Positions 22,958 through 34,738 of a stretch of 64,000 nt of DNA are shown piece after piece. The translations under genes and the position numbers were made by a program. Numbering within the stretch: the stretch's first letter is position 1; every line of letters begins with the position of its first letter. Origin of the DNA: Agrocybe praecox (lineage: Eukaryota > Basidiomycota > Agaricomycetes > Agaricales > Agrocybaceae); assembly GCA_964017145.1 (NCBI GenBank), contig OZ024843.1, forward strand, positions 46,001 through 110,000. The letters run 5' to 3'. The notes beneath the pieces are model-generated. The model was not told the origin of the DNA. It did no database searches and saw nothing but the letters and a program-made list of their open reading frames with translations.

Positions 22958-23262
22958 TCGCGCCATCCCAAGTAGGCCATTTCCTGCGTTGGGCGGCGTG
23001 TTTGGTCGTGTTTACCAGCGCCCCGCCCCCCTACAATGTCCTTACCCTTTATCCCACCCCCCTGGACCACCCCTCGGGCTCGGAAACACCCATGCCCGCT
23101 ACCCAAAGGCATGTCCCTCCTGTATAAGGCATCCCCGGCACGAAAAAGCCTGTAATAAGAGGGCTTTCCCTTTTAGGAAGGTAGGTAACTGCCTGTATGC
23201 ATTTATCAGCCATTTAGGCAACTGCCTGCTATTCATTAATAATATTAGCAGCTATGGCTGAC
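22958..23262 (+). repeat. Arm of the fold-back family (R2)
   Basis: This matches 17940-18235 inverted and resembles 34745-35030. It ends in TAATATTAGCAGCTATGGCT, the same inner end as at 35030. Its outer end is cut by the LTR-like repeat within GGATGGCGCGA. Confidence 0.7.
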
Positions 23263-24429
23263 AAAAGATCTGCAAAAGGTTGTCTAGACTCATTATTGAT
23301 GCCTACATTACTAAGTGAGTGCTTGAATACAATAACATACAATATACATACATAACATAACCTCTGAAATACTGTGAATTATGCCTTAAAAGCTATTATT
23401 TCTGGCTGATGTCCAAATATAGAAGTTATTTCCCAATTGGGATGTTTTCGCTTTTTTACTATGTTTTAAAGAGATTGAATCCATTATTCTTTCTATATCA
23501 GGTACTTATAGACTCTTCAGATGGTATAAGAGCCTTATAAGGAAGTTTTAAGGCATAAAAGGTTCGCTTTTTTGATGAGTTTATAAATAGGTCAGATTAT
23601 TTTGAACATTATCCAAGTACAGATTCTTGCATCCATCCCATAACTGATACTTTTGGGCCTTTTTTGTGTTTTATAAATTATGATAAATCTATTAGAATCT
23701 ATATCAGCTGTTTATTTGGTAAAAAAGCGCTCAGAATGTAGTAAATTACAGACTTGGTTCGCTTTTTGGACTCATTTATAAATAGGTCATATTATTTTTG
23801 AACATTATCCAGATGCACTTTTGTGCATCCACCCTTTCCCTTTGTATTTATGCATTTTTAAAGGTCTTATAATTCATTATAAATCACTAGGACCTATATC
23901 CACCTTTTTTCTTGGCAAAAAAGCGCCCACAACACAAGAAATCAGACAATGTAACCTTTTAGGAAATTAATCATGTGACATATTCCACAGCCACACCTTT
24001 GATAAGATATGATAAGATAATTATTATCTAGATAAGATTCATTAGCATAGCCACAACTAGATTAGATATAAAAGCATAGCCACAATCAAGATAAGATATT
24101 AAAAACATAGCATAGCCACACATCAGATTAGATATGGTTACATTGTCACACTTTTTCTAAAAATGTTTTTGGGATTTATATTTAGAAGTACAAAAATGTT
24201 TTGAAATATGCTAAAATGTTTTTAAAATATGCGAAAATGTTTTAAAAGATGTGAAAATGTTTTGAAATGTAAAACATTTTTAAAAGGCAGAAATGTTTTG
24301 AAAGAAATGTTTTGATAAGAATGTTTCTACAAAACATTCTTGTAGGACCTCTTGGGTCTATTATGCAGCAGAGATTAATTAACCTAAGAGACTAGATTAC
24401 TGGTTCGCTGAAGTGGTTAAACCACTCCA
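23263..24429. repeat. AT-rich region with internal short repeats
   Basis: No gene is present. 24005-24140 has about four imperfect copies of a GATAAGAT / CATAGCCACA unit. 24160-24345 has about eight copies of an AAATGTTTTGAAA-like unit, ending in a short inverted pair AGAATGTTT / AAACATTCT. 23480-23900 has two copies of a segment with TTCGCTTTTTTGA and ATAAATAGGTCA motifs. Confidence 0.55.
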
Positions 24430-27400
24430 GCATGTACTGCGAAAACCCGATACCATGTCATTCACATCTCCTTGTCCTCCATACAAATGGCATACACAAG
24501 ATTAACATTCAATATTGCGGCTGTGCGCGTTCCATTCCCTTCCACATACAGCTTCTTCGGCGCCGTTTTTATCCCACAACCCAACTGAGCATGAAAACGT
24601 GCGCAATTTTCGAGCTTCTAGACCAACTACACAAGTATGCTTTAACCACCAAATCTTCCATGTACGACTTCTATCGTGGCCTAGAGAAATTATCAGACAA
24701 CACGGGTCTTCATACGCCAAGGTCTCGATACCGTGCTCTTTCCCGCATGTCTCTGCAGTGGTGCCATCTAAAATTGTTGAAGCGTGCTGGTCATGGTCAC
24801 GACCCATCGGGTGCCAGTGGGACACGCAATGGTGAATTGGCAGTTCTGTGCCCCTCTTGTCCGCGACCCAGAATAAACCTACCTATTGGGTGGGAAAATG
24901 CTCCCAAAGGTTTGAAGTGAGTGTCGCTATTTGTTGACCACAATATGTCTATAACACTTTGTTCAATTAGGTACCTTTACATGGTCATTATCTGTATGGA
25001 TGCCAATTTTAGGTTGAAGGACCAGCTTGTGTCAAATTACTCCCAAGATCCTGGGCTCGGAATAGGTTGGGCATATATGATGCCGAGGTTACCTTACGAG
25101 GAATACATGTTGAGTAGAGCAGGTGACCAAGACGTATGTACATACGCTAGACTCGGATTGACTCCTGCACGATTAGCTCTAACGCGCCGCAATTTATCTA
25201 TTTTCTAGATTAGTACATGCGTCGGCTTTCAGGCATTAGCGAAAGCAAACACCAAGTTCTTGAGAGGCCTTCGTTACACTGGGGTTAATGCGACCGTCTG
25301 CGGAAGGTTGGAAATGATTCTACCCAATGGAGTTGGGAATCTTCATAAGGGAGAGAGGTATGTGATATTTTCATGTTTAGTTTCCTGCTTTAATGTAGAG
25401 TTTTTCTGTAGATATGCGAATATGGACTATATTTTCGGTTCTGCCCTCCAGAACGTCCTCGTACCTCTAGTACTCATCAGCTACGACATAGCATGCCAAT
25501 GGTTCACCAATCTCTTCAAACGAATCGACTCTCATTGGCCCGAAAACATCAAACCGTCAGCCCAAGCAAAAATCTCACCTACGATCCCTAAACTACATGA
25601 ACCAATGCATCAGACTTTGGGGCATCAAGCTTATTCACTCAATTTCATCCCAGGAGTTGGCCTCACAGATGGTGAATGTCCGGAGTGCGTGTGGAGCCCG
25701 CACAATGCTCTAGGAAACTCGACCAGAAGCCAAGCTCCTGGTTCTCGGCATGACGTGCTAGATGATCACTTTGGCTTTTGGAACTGGGAGAAGTACATCT
25801 CTCAAGGTGACACTCTCCTACGCCGTTATCAAAGAGCAATGGCCAACAGAAATATACAAGTGGAAGGCCACAAGAGCCTGTCATCTACCCTGCAAGAAGG
25901 TACTATAGACACTTGGGAAAAACTATGTGTCGATTGGGAGGAGGACGCGTTTCCGAAAACGAAGCCTAATCCATACCACACTGATGGTGAATGTAAGCTC
26001 AATTCACCATTTTCAATATTTGTAACCTTCCTGATTTGGTTTGCAGGTATCTCTGAAAGCACAGTTCGAAAGCAATTCGCGGAAGAAGATCAACGGCAGC
26101 TAGACAGTGGTGTTGTTACTCTGCCCAAGACGACCCCATCCAGCTTCATTATTTTAGGGTTGGAACTCTAACATGCTCAGTAAGTAATGAAAAACAAATT
26201 CTATTGGACACCACTTCAATAACACAATATACAGGCGACGAATTCGACACATAGCTAATGATCCTCAGGCAAACTCAACTATCCGGAAAGAAGGCTCTAT
26301 CACCGAGCAATGAAACATGTTACGCTCACGCATTCGTGCTTGGGAAGTCCTCCTTCCATTTTATATGCCAGGATGGCTATCACTGCAGGCAGATTACGAA
26401 TGCTTACCCCTCATTGCCAAGTCATTCCTTCCAAAATCGGACCATCCCGAAGACCAGATTCTTCCTCTTCCCTCACGAATTCCCAAACCATATCGCGCAC
26501 AAACCTGTATCTCAGGATTAGCTACGATTGAAAGAAGGATGCGCATGGCTCAGTGTGCCGATGCCCTTGCATCATTGAGGCGCATCCTGAAGGTCAAACA
26601 GCGACTTATCCTTTTCAAAAACAAAAATGTCCGTGGGCAGAGGGATGGAACTTGCTCCCATGCCCTAATAGACTCCGTCCACATATGTGCACGTTCGTTT
26701 GTGGAGAAGTACAGAGTGGCACGGGCTTCAAAATTAGCATTGGACGGGCCTGGTGATTGGGAGAATACCTACCGAGTATTAGAGGATGGTGATGTTCGTG
26801 GCTACCAGGATCCTGATCGCCTAGCCCCAAAGGCTGGTCATCCAGGTGTACTAGAGGATGACCAAGTGATCAACGCCCCTCCACCGACACAACCTGAACT
26901 GGTCCTGTTCAACGAAACCCGGGATCGACGAGATGGTACTGGGGAAACTCGACGCACGTTGTCTTGGATCTGGTTGAGTTCAGGAGCTACATTGATTGAG
27001 GACGAACACGATGACATCCTCATCTCCGAATGGGCGAAGAGCAGGGCAAGGTCTTTGCGTGCAACCGAGGAGGTCCGATTGCTGAAGGAAGAGATGCGTC
27101 GAGTGTTAGAATTTTTGTGCTGGAAAAGTAATTGGTGGAATACTCAGGTCGACAGAAGAGAAGACATCTCGAAGGAGCTCGCAGAAGGATTAAACGCATA
27201 TGCCCGTACTCAAAGCGAACTTCAGCGCGTTCTCGCAGAGAAATTTAAAGGGAAATGGCAGAAGCCATTGCAATTTCCACCCGACGACATAAACGATCCA
27301 GCAGGGCAACCCACTCCTTATACAGAGACCTCTCAAGGTGGTAGACAAATGGATTGTGTAGACGACTTGAGTGACAAAAAATCAGACTGTGACGATGAGG

Positions 27401-27438
27401 CCCTAGACCCATACGATTCGGAACCTTTTGAAGAGTAA
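24430..27438 (+). pseudogene. KDZ (CxC2-type) transposase, most complete copy
   Basis: Exons lie at about 24430-24916, 24972-25133, 25209-25357, 25412-25992, 26047-26175 and 26235-27438, all with GT-AG introns. In order, the product shows the end of a Cys cluster (HTNGIHKINIQYCGC), the segment with MDANFRLK holding the first catalytic Asp, TTGVG-like GVNATVCGR, GVGNLHKGERYANMDYIF, SYDIACQW with the second Asp, and GVGLTDGECPECVW with the presumed Glu. The C-terminal region has RDRRDGTGETRRTLSW and an acidic tail. KDZ enzymes are DDE cut-and-paste transposases of fungi. The N-terminal part of the Cys cluster is missing, and in-frame stops occur at 26169 (TAA) and 26311 (TGA, expected Arg), so this copy is probably dead. 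No target duplication or terminal repeats were identified. Confidence 0.9.
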
Positions 27439-28041
27439 AGTTTCTTCATGTTATTTCTATTTTACATTTTTGATGCTATAAATACACGCTGCTTTTGTTT
27501 GTCAATAACATATCTTTTTGTCTCATGGAATTTGGATGACATATGTAAGCCTACACAGCAAGCATTAAAAATAGATGGTCTAGGCCGTCATTGATCACCA
27601 GCAGCTGCATGACTGAAACACTGATCAACTAAAAATAACTGGCAACTAATTTTGGAACAAAGTGTCTATTTTCAAAACGACATCCAAAACATATGTTGCC
27701 AATCCATCCCGTAGCGCCCTAATTTAGGCACGCAAAACCACCCAAAAAATATAAATATATATATAGATCACATTTGACCACAAAGCGCCGCCGCAACGCC
27801 AACACAGATTGCACAGCGCTTAAATTTCGTCTCAAAACGGCCAAAATCAGCAAAAGCGGAAGTGTTTGTATCTGTTTGCCAACAGCATTGCCTACAGGCA
27901 TGCACGGCCGCATCAAAGTGCACAGCTCCCTTCAAAAGGTCTGATACATAACTGCCGGCTGTGGGAAACATCCGCTGTGGATGTATCACCTTGACTGGGT
28001 AGTTTCCTAGGGTTCATGTATGAATATAGCAGACAAGGCTG
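27439..28041 (+). repeat. Arm of the fold-back family next to a KDZ fragment
   Basis: From about 27690 the family blocks appear in order: CCATCCCGTAG, a TTTAGGCACGCAAAACCACC block, a TATATATATAGA run, a GATACATAACTGCC block and the terminal ATATAGCAGACAAGGCT (ending 28041), as at 2590-2936. The KDZ coding sequence begins at the next base. 27439-27690 is AT-rich 3' sequence of the KDZ gene with nothing recognisable. Confidence 0.7.
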
Positions 28042-28534
28042 TGAGACTAACGAAGTATCCCTGTTCAATGAACCACGGGACAGGCATGACAGAACTGGAG
28101 AAACTAGACGCATGCTGTCGTGGATGTGGACCATGAACGCAGACTCGCATGATGTACACGAGGCATCAGATGAGATTCTGTGTTCTGAGGGGGCTAAGAG
28201 TTGCACAAGAGCTACACGGGTGAAAGAAGAAGTCCTCCTGTTGAGAGAGGAAATGCGACGAACCTTGGAGTTCTTGACTTGGAAGAGCAATTGGTGGATT
28301 GCTCGGAAAGCACCTCAGGTTGGTATCAGCAAAGAGTTGGGCGAGGGTCTTTCTGCATACGCGACATTTCAATCTGATCTCCAGCTAGCACTTGGTGTTC
28401 AATTTTGTACGATATGGAAGTCCCCCTTGGATGATATAACCCAGGGTATTAACACAGAGTCTAACCCAGACAGCGAGGCTGATGATACATTGTATAAGGA
28501 CGCAAACGAGGAGATTGAGGATGACGATGACTAG
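28042..28534 (+). pseudogene. KDZ transposase C-terminal fragment
   Basis: This is an open frame from VSLFNEPRDRHDRTGETRR to an acidic tail ending at 28534, collinear with 26890-27438 of the larger KDZ gene. Its 5' boundary is exactly the inner end of a fold-back arm, so upstream codons (including the whole catalytic core) are absent. Differences from the other copies, such as SEGAKSCTRA against SEWAKSRARA, indicate an independently diverged copy. Confidence 0.85.
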
Positions 28535-28777
28535 CCCATTCAGTTTTGACTTAAGCGTACATAACATAGTGTACTGTTGAAATGTTGGAATATAATGTAT
28601 ATTTTGTTATCAATTATTCAGGTACATATATGTAAGGGTAGCGAAAAGAACAAAAAGATAGAAGGGGGATCCAAAAAGCGGTGGCAGTAAGGTATAGACG
28701 AGCAATGAATTGTGTACTGAATGCTACCTGAAAATTTCAATATAGAAAAGGTAAAGGACGATGAGAGAGAAGGTGTT

Positions 28778-29243
28778 TGTCAGGGTTTCCTCTATTTTTC
28801 CTTATTTTTCTATATTTATTTCGCATTTTTCCCTTTTGTAGATGTGTAGATATCTTATCTGTTTCATATCTTTGATTATCTCTTGATTATCTCTTGATTA
28901 TCATTTGATTAGATACTTATCACTTTAATTTCCCATGAGCATAGCCTCATCCATTCTACATCATTCCACATCATTCTTTTACTTTCTTTATGATGTCATT
29001 GCTTTACTCATCATTCTTTTCTATGATGTCATGTAGGAATATTCTAGAATAGCTGTAGGGTATATATACTGGACATGTATGTAGCTGTAGCCCTAGCTTC
29101 AATCTCTTAGGATATCCACTATCATTGGTGTGATCTCTTAGAACCATCGAGTTTCTCTCTCTCTCTTCATCTCTCTCTCTCTCTCTCTCTTGCTTTGTCT
29201 TTGTTGGTGGCCTTGTTACACTGATCTTAGTGTTGCCCTGACA
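28778..29243 (+). repeat. 5' LTR of gypsy 1 (466 bp)
   Basis: It runs from TGTCAGGG to CCCTGACA. It contains a TATATATACT box at 29061-29070 and, about 34 nt downstream, AGCTTCAATCT (29095-29105), the likely transcript start. A CT-dinucleotide run lies at about 29156-29190. It is closer to the LTRs of gypsy 2 than to its own 3' LTR. Confidence 0.92.
29061..29105 (+). promoter_or_regulatory. LTR promoter: TATA box and inferred transcript start
   Basis: TATATATACT at 29061 lies 34 nt before AGCTTCAATCT at 29095. That spacing fits a TATA-driven start, and 29095-29105 is exactly complementary to the primer site at 29246-29256. The same pair occurs in gypsy 2 (62191-62203 and 62157-62167 on the - strand). 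Confidence 0.7.
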
Positions 29244-29245
29244 GA

Positions 29246-29256
29246 AGATTGAAGCT
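29246..29256 (+). other. Self-complementary primer-binding site
   Basis: AGATTGAAGCT, two bases past the 5' LTR, is the exact reverse complement of AGCTTCAATCT at the inferred mRNA 5' end. In Tf1 and related fungal elements the mRNA folds so that its first 11 nt prime reverse transcription; the length and placement here are the same. No obvious tRNA 3'-end complement was noticed. Confidence 0.75.
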
Positions 29257-29347
29257 ATCTCAGACAACCCTACCACTCAGTATCCATCATCTCACATTTA
29301 TCTACACCAATCTATTCATCTCTTGTCTCTACTTTATCTGCACCAAG

Positions 29348-30418
29348 ATGGACACTACCACTACCTCTACCACTACTCTTCCCTCTGTGGAGGAGCTCCT
29401 TCAACAAATATCTCTCCTTACCCAGGAGGTGGCTCTCTTAAGGCAGCAGCAGCAACAGTCAGTCACACCTCCAACTACTCAATCACCATTCTCCTCTGCT
29501 GCTAGAGAAGTCCATCCTCCCCTTGCCAGTCATGGTCCCTTTACCTTTGGTTCACAGTCTGGAATCAAAGTTTCCCCTCCTGAACCATTTGATGGTTCAA
29601 TGCAGAAAGCAGAAACCTTTTTCAGCCAACTAAAGTTATATTTCTATGGAAAGGGCATCACAGATGACCTTCAAAAGGTTGTTTGTGCTCTTTCCTATAT
29701 GAAAGAAGGTACTGCTGGGAAATGGGCACTTGACAAGACTAAAATTCTGGATGGAGATTATTCCAAAGAGGGCCTTTGGGATGATTTTGTCTATGAATTC
29801 AGGGAAGTCTTTGGAGATCCAGACCCTGCAAGCACAGCCAGGCATAAAATGAATCTTCTGAAGCAGGGGAGTCAAACTGCTGATGAATATGTGGCTAGCT
29901 TTAGGGAATTGGTCTCTGATACTGGGTACAATGATGCTGCTTTGGTTGAGAAGTTTCATACTGGGTTAAACAGATCACTCAGGGAAAAAGTTTACAATGT
30001 CCCTGATATGCCTAAGACTCTGAATGGCTGGATCTCATGGGCTACCAAGCTGGACAGGCAGTGGAGACAGATGGAAGCCTTTAACAAGTCTACCTCTACT
30101 ACCTCTTCTCCCTTCTCAGAGGCTCCTAAGTCTCAGCCTAAGCCAGCAGCCCCCAGTCCTTCTCCCTTTTCAAGCAGTCAGAGAGGTTTTGTTGCTCAGG
30201 CAAAGCAACCAGATGTTATTCCCATGGAAGTTGACTCTGGATGGAGGTCAGTCAGGTCTCTTATCTGCTTCAAATGCAGAAAACAAGGACATAAGGCTGC
30301 TGACTGTAGATCCTCAGTTAACATTAATGCCATGAACCATGAGGAGTTGAAAGACTTCTATGGGAAACTCATCAAGGAAGAAGAAGGACAATCACAAGAA
30401 CAGAAGAAGAATTTTTAG
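29348..30418 (+). CDS. gag: Gypsy 1 Gag
   Basis: The capsid-type polyprotein starts at MDTTTTSTTT (29348); an upstream in-frame ATG at 29249 exists, but gypsy 2 starts at the equivalent of 29348. The N-terminal part is Gln/Thr/Pro-rich with a predicted helix (VEELLQQISLLTQEVALL). A retrotransposon Gag domain (about residues 85-240) includes QTADEYVASFRELV. One CCHC zinc knuckle, CFKCRKQGHKAADC, lies at 30268-30309. The pol frame is -1 relative to gag and is open from 30343, overlapping gag by about 75 nt. Whether expression uses frameshifting or re-initiation at 30430 is not decided by the sequence. Confidence 0.9.
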   Translation: MDTTTTSTTTLPSVEELLQQISLLTQEVALLRQQQQQSVTPPTTQSPFSSAAREVHPPLASHGPFTFGSQSGIKVSPPEPFDGSMQKAETFFSQLKLYFYGKGITDDLQKVVCALSYMKEGTAGKWALDKTKILDGDYSKEGLWDDFVYEFREVFGDPDPASTARHKMNLLKQGSQTADEYVASFRELVSDTGYNDAALVEKFHTGLNRSLREKVYNVPDMPKTLNGWISWATKLDRQWRQMEAFNKSTSTTSSPFSEAPKSQPKPAAPSPSPFSSSQRGFVAQAKQPDVIPMEVDSGWRSVRSLICFKCRKQGHKAADCRSSVNINAMNHEELKDFYGKLIKEEEGQSQEQKKNF

Positions 30419-33400
30419 AGGCACCATTGATGAAGGACATGTCCCAATGGAATAGATTTAATATATTAGAAGATGAAAATGATAAAGTCAATCCCACCTC
30501 TTCTGAATCTGATACAGAAATCATGTCCTCAAATTCTGATTCTTCCCTTTCTTCTACTCCTGAGAGGATATACATCTTAGGACATAAGCCAAAAGCCTCC
30601 ACCCATCTGTCAGTCATTCTCAAGACAATGGACACAGGAAAAAGGCTGTCTGTAGATGCTTTGCTTGACTCTGGAGCTACTGGTCTTTTTCTGGACACTG
30701 GGTTTGTAAAATACCATAATCTCAACACAAGGAAACTTCCTAGAGCCATTCCAGTCTACAATGTTGATGGTACTCTCAACAAAAGTGGCTCTATTCATGA
30801 AGAAGTAGACTTGATTATGGTGTATAAGAACCATACAGAAAAGGCTACCTTTGCTGTTTGTGACTTGGGAGACAAGACTGCTATTATTGGACATACCTGG
30901 CTCTATCTACACAATCCTGATGTCAACTGGAAATCAGGTGATGTTCAGTTTACTAGATGTCCATCTGACTGCCACATGGAAGTGATTAGAGCCAGGGGAA
31001 AGAAACAGAGGATAGCTGCAGTACAGAGAAGACAGCTCCCTCAGTTTGATGATGAAGGTGTAGATCTTGTAGATCAGTTACCTGATTATGACTCTGAGAT
31101 TGAGCCTGAAGATAGAATTTTTATTTCTTATCTCCATCCTCAGAAGCAGTCTATCAATGCTACCTCAACTGTGTCTCAGAAATTGGCAGAAGAGTCTCAC
31201 CAACAGGCTGAATCCCCAAAGAAGACCTTTGAAGAAGCTGTTCCAAAACACTATCATCAATTTAAAGGAGTTTTTTCAAAAGAATCCTTTGATAGGCTAC
31301 CTGACAGAAAGCCTTGTGATCATGCTATTGAGCTAAAGCCTGGGTCTGAGCCTTACACATCAAAGATTTATCCTTTTTCCCCCAATGAGCAAAAGGAGCT
31401 TGATGCTTTTTTAGAGGAGAATCTGAAGTCTGGTAGGGTTAGACCATCCAAGTCACCTATGGCATCCCCTGTGTTCTTTGTTAAGAAGAAGGATGGCTCT
31501 CTTAGACTGGTCCAGGACTACAGGAAGCTAAATGAAATGACCATTAAGAACTCTTACCCTTTACCTCTCATTTCTGACATCATTACCAAACTCAGCAAAG
31601 CCAAGTATTTCACCAAGCTGGATGTCAGGTGGGGCTTTAACAATGTTAGAGTTAAGGAAGGGGATGAGTGGAAGGCAGCTTTCAGAACCAATAGAGGGCT
31701 GTTTGAATCACTGGTCATGTTCTTTGGCTTAACCAATAGTCCTGCAACTTTCCAAACTATGATGAATGACATCTTTATAGAGCTTATTGATGGCAATGTG
31801 GTCATTGTCTACATGGATGACATATTGGTCTTCACTGAGACTCTGGATCATCATAGGGAGGTGGTCAAGAAGGTCTTGCAAATCCTGGAAGACAACAAAC
31901 TCTACCTTAAAGCAGAAAAATGTGAATTTGAAAAAGAAAAGATTGAATATCTTGGACTTATCATTTCACAGGGCAAGATTGAAATGGACCCTGTCAAGGT
32001 AGAGGGAGTTTCCAAATGGCCTGAACCTGAAAATGTCAAGGATGTTTAATCATTCTTGGGATTTGTCAACTTCTACAGAAGGTTCATAGAGGATTTTGCA
32101 GACATTGCCAAGCCACTTCATGAATTGACAAAGAAAGAAACAGTCTGGAGATGGGGACTTAGACATCAGGAAGCATTTGACCAGCTAAAGCTTAAGGTCA
32201 CATCCTCCCCTGTTTTAATCTTCCCAAATGACAACAAACCTTATAAAGTTGAAGCAGATAGCTCTGATTATGCTACTGGAGCTGTGTTGTCTCAGGAAGG
32301 TTTGGATGGAAAATGGCATCCTGTAGCCTTTATGTCTAAGTCTCTCTCTGAAGTAGAAAGGAATTATGAGATCCATGACAAGGAAATGCTGGCTATTATT
32401 AGAGCACTAGATGAATGGAGACATTATCTTGAAGGGACTCAACATACCTTTGAGATTTGGACAGATCACAAGAATCTAGAGTACTTTATGACTGCCCAGA
32501 AGTTAACCAGAAGGCAGGCCAGATGGTCACTCTTTTTGTCCAGATTTGATTTTTCTCTTCATCATAGGCCTGGTAAGAAGTCTTTAAAGCCAGATGCATT
32601 GTCTAGGAGATCAGACCATAACAAGGGGGAGAATGATAATGAAAATGTAGTTCTCCTCAAACCTTCCTACTTCAAGATCCAGGCTTTCAAACAGGGTCAT
32701 ACCACATTGGCTGGTCCAGAGACTGATCTTCTCAAGAAGATTAGAGAAGCAAAGGACTTTGATGAGAAAGTGGTCAAGGCAGTACAAGAGATGAAGAAGT
32801 CTTCAACCAAGAAGATAGATGGACAGGAATGGTCAGAGGAGCAAGGGCTTGTTCTCTACAGAGGAAAGGTGTATGTTCCAAAAGACAAAGACCTCAGAAG
32901 GAAAATTGTGGAACTGCATCATGATGCCTACATTGCTGGACATCCAGGAAAATGGAAGACAATAGAGTTAGTCTCTAGAAATTATTGGTGGCCAGGGATG
33001 TCCCATTATATTGCAGCCTACACCAGAGGATGTGATAGATGTAATAGGACTAAGACATTCCCTGCTAAACCTGTTGGCTTCCTGACTCCAACTGAGATTC
33101 CCTCTGATGTTTGGCAGACTATTTCTGTGGATTTTATCACTGGCTTACCTGAATGTCAAGGGTATAATGCCATTATGATAGTTGTAGACAGGCTTAGCAA
33201 GATGATTCACATCATACCTACCACAGATGAGGTCACATCTGAAGGTACTGCTAAGCTCTACAGGGACTATGTCTGGAAATTGCATGGTCTACCTATCAAA
33301 ATCATCTGTGATAGAGGTCCTCAGTTTGTCTCCAAGTTTATAAAAGAGCTCAACTCTATACTGGGTATTCAGACTGCTTCATCTACAGCCTACCATCCTC

Positions 33401-34308
33401 AAACTGATGGTCAGACTGAGAGAGTCAACCAAGAAGTAGAAAAATATCACAGGCTCTTCATAAATCATAGACAGAATGACCAGGTAGAATGGTTGGCCTT
33501 GGCTGAATTTTCCTACAACAACAGAGTTCAGGCCTCTACCAGACAGACACCATTCATGCTCAACAATGGTAGACATCCAAGAATGGGCACAGAACCTCTC
33601 AGAGACAGCAAGATGGACACTGTAGATATCTTTGTGAAAAGCATGGAAGAGGCCAGGAAAGAAGCAGAGTCTGCACTCAAAAAGGCTGCTGATGACATGG
33701 CTAGATTCTATGATAGAAACAGAGGTGCTCATACTGAGTACAAGGTTGGAGACATGGTTTGGCTAGATGGCAAGGATCTAAAGACTGATAGGCTTTCCAA
33801 GAAATTGGATGACAAGAGATATGGACCATACAAAATCACCAAAGTTATTGGTTCAAATGCCTATGAGCTCCAACTGCCTAAAACCATGAAAATCCATCCA
33901 GTGTTCAATGTAGTTAAGCTCATGCCCTACCATCCTAATACTGTTGGAAGAAAGCCTCCCTCCAGACCTCCACCTGTTATTAAAGGAGAAAATCCTGAAT
34001 GGGAAGTTGAGTACATTAAGGACAGCAGATTATTCAGAAATAAGCTGCAGTACTTGGTTAAATGGAAAAACTATCCAAATGAAGAAAGCAGTTGGGAACC
34101 TGCTGAACATTTGAAGAAGGCAGCCAAATCAATTAAAGAGTTCCATGCCAAGCATCCAGCTGCACCCAGAAGGATTTCTGCTCTCACTTTTGATAGACTT
34201 TCTTTTTCACCTTTAATTAACTTCACTGAACCTCCTCCTCCTCTGAAACCCTCTAAACTTACTCATACATTGGCACATTGTGGGAAATGTGCCTTAGAGA
34301 GGGGGTGA
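30343..34308 (+). pseudogene. pol: Gypsy 1 Pol, interrupted by one stop codon
   Basis: Domains in order: aspartic protease (LLDSGATGLFLD, about 30660); reverse transcriptase (LDVRWGFNNV; catalytic VIVYMDDILVF at about 31800-31835); RNase H (ADSSDYATGAVLSQ; TDHKNLEYF); integrase with an HHCC zinc finger (HHDAYIAGHPGKW to CDRCNRTK, about 32920-33050) and a DDE core (VDFITGLPE; CDRGPQFVSKF; the Glu in YHPQTDGQTERVNQEVE); and a C-terminal chromodomain (EWEVEYIKD, LQYLVKWKNYP, SSWEPAEHL, about 33995-34125). TAA at 32047-32049 replaces a Gln codon (CAA in gypsy 2) between RT and RNase H. Otherwise the frame is intact. Chromodomains of this class are known to bind methylated histone H3 and direct insertion to heterochromatin. 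Confidence 0.92.
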
Positions 34309-34738
34309 TGTCAGGGTTTCCTCTATTTTCCCCTATTTTTCCATATTTATTTCATATTTTTCCCTTTCTTAGTTATGCAGATATCTTATCTCTTTTACAT
34401 CTTTGATTATCTCTTTGATTATCTTCTTGATTATCACTTAGATCTTTGATTAGATACTTATCATCTTTATTTCTCATGAGCACTGCCTCAATTGCTCCAC
34501 ATCATTCCTCTCCTTGTTTCATGATGTAATGAGGAATATTCTAGAATAGCTGTAGGGTATATATACTGGACATGTAGGGATCTGTAGCCCCAGCTTCAAT
34601 CTCTTAGGATATCCACTATCATTGGTGTGATCTCTTAGAACCATTGAGTCTCTCTCTCTCTTCATCTCTCTCTCTCTCTCTCTCTTGCTTTGTCTTTGTT
34701 GGTGGCCTTGTTACACTAATCTTAGAGTTTCCCTGACA
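34309..34738 (+). repeat. 3' LTR of gypsy 1 (430 bp)
   Basis: It has TGTCAGGG...CCCTGACA ends and follows the pol stop codon directly, after a purine-rich tract (GAGAGGGGG, 34297-34305). It keeps AGCTTCAATCT and the TATA box but differs from the 5' LTR by several indels and many substitutions in the CATGAGCAC to GAGGAATATTC region. Confidence 0.9.

Larger units (their letters stand above)
28778..34738 (+). mobile_element. Ty3/gypsy chromovirus 1 (Tf1/sushi-like), full length but defective
   Basis: The element carries two LTRs with TGTCAGGG...CCCTGACA ends, a self-complementary primer site, gag with a zinc knuckle, and a pol with protease, reverse transcriptase, RNase H, integrase and chromodomain. 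The order RT-RNaseH-IN identifies Ty3/gypsy; the terminal chromodomain identifies a chromovirus. It is inactive as read because of a TAA at 32047-32049. The flanks GTGTT (28773-28777) and AGGAT (34739-34743) do not match, and the two LTRs belong to different subtypes, so the element is probably a recombinant. Confidence 0.93.

Noticed and set aside
30340..30430. A specific -1 slippery heptamer at the gag-pol overlap of gypsy 1
   Set aside because: The frames overlap in the -1 sense, but no good X XXY YYZ heptamer is present before the gag stop; re-initiation is equally possible.
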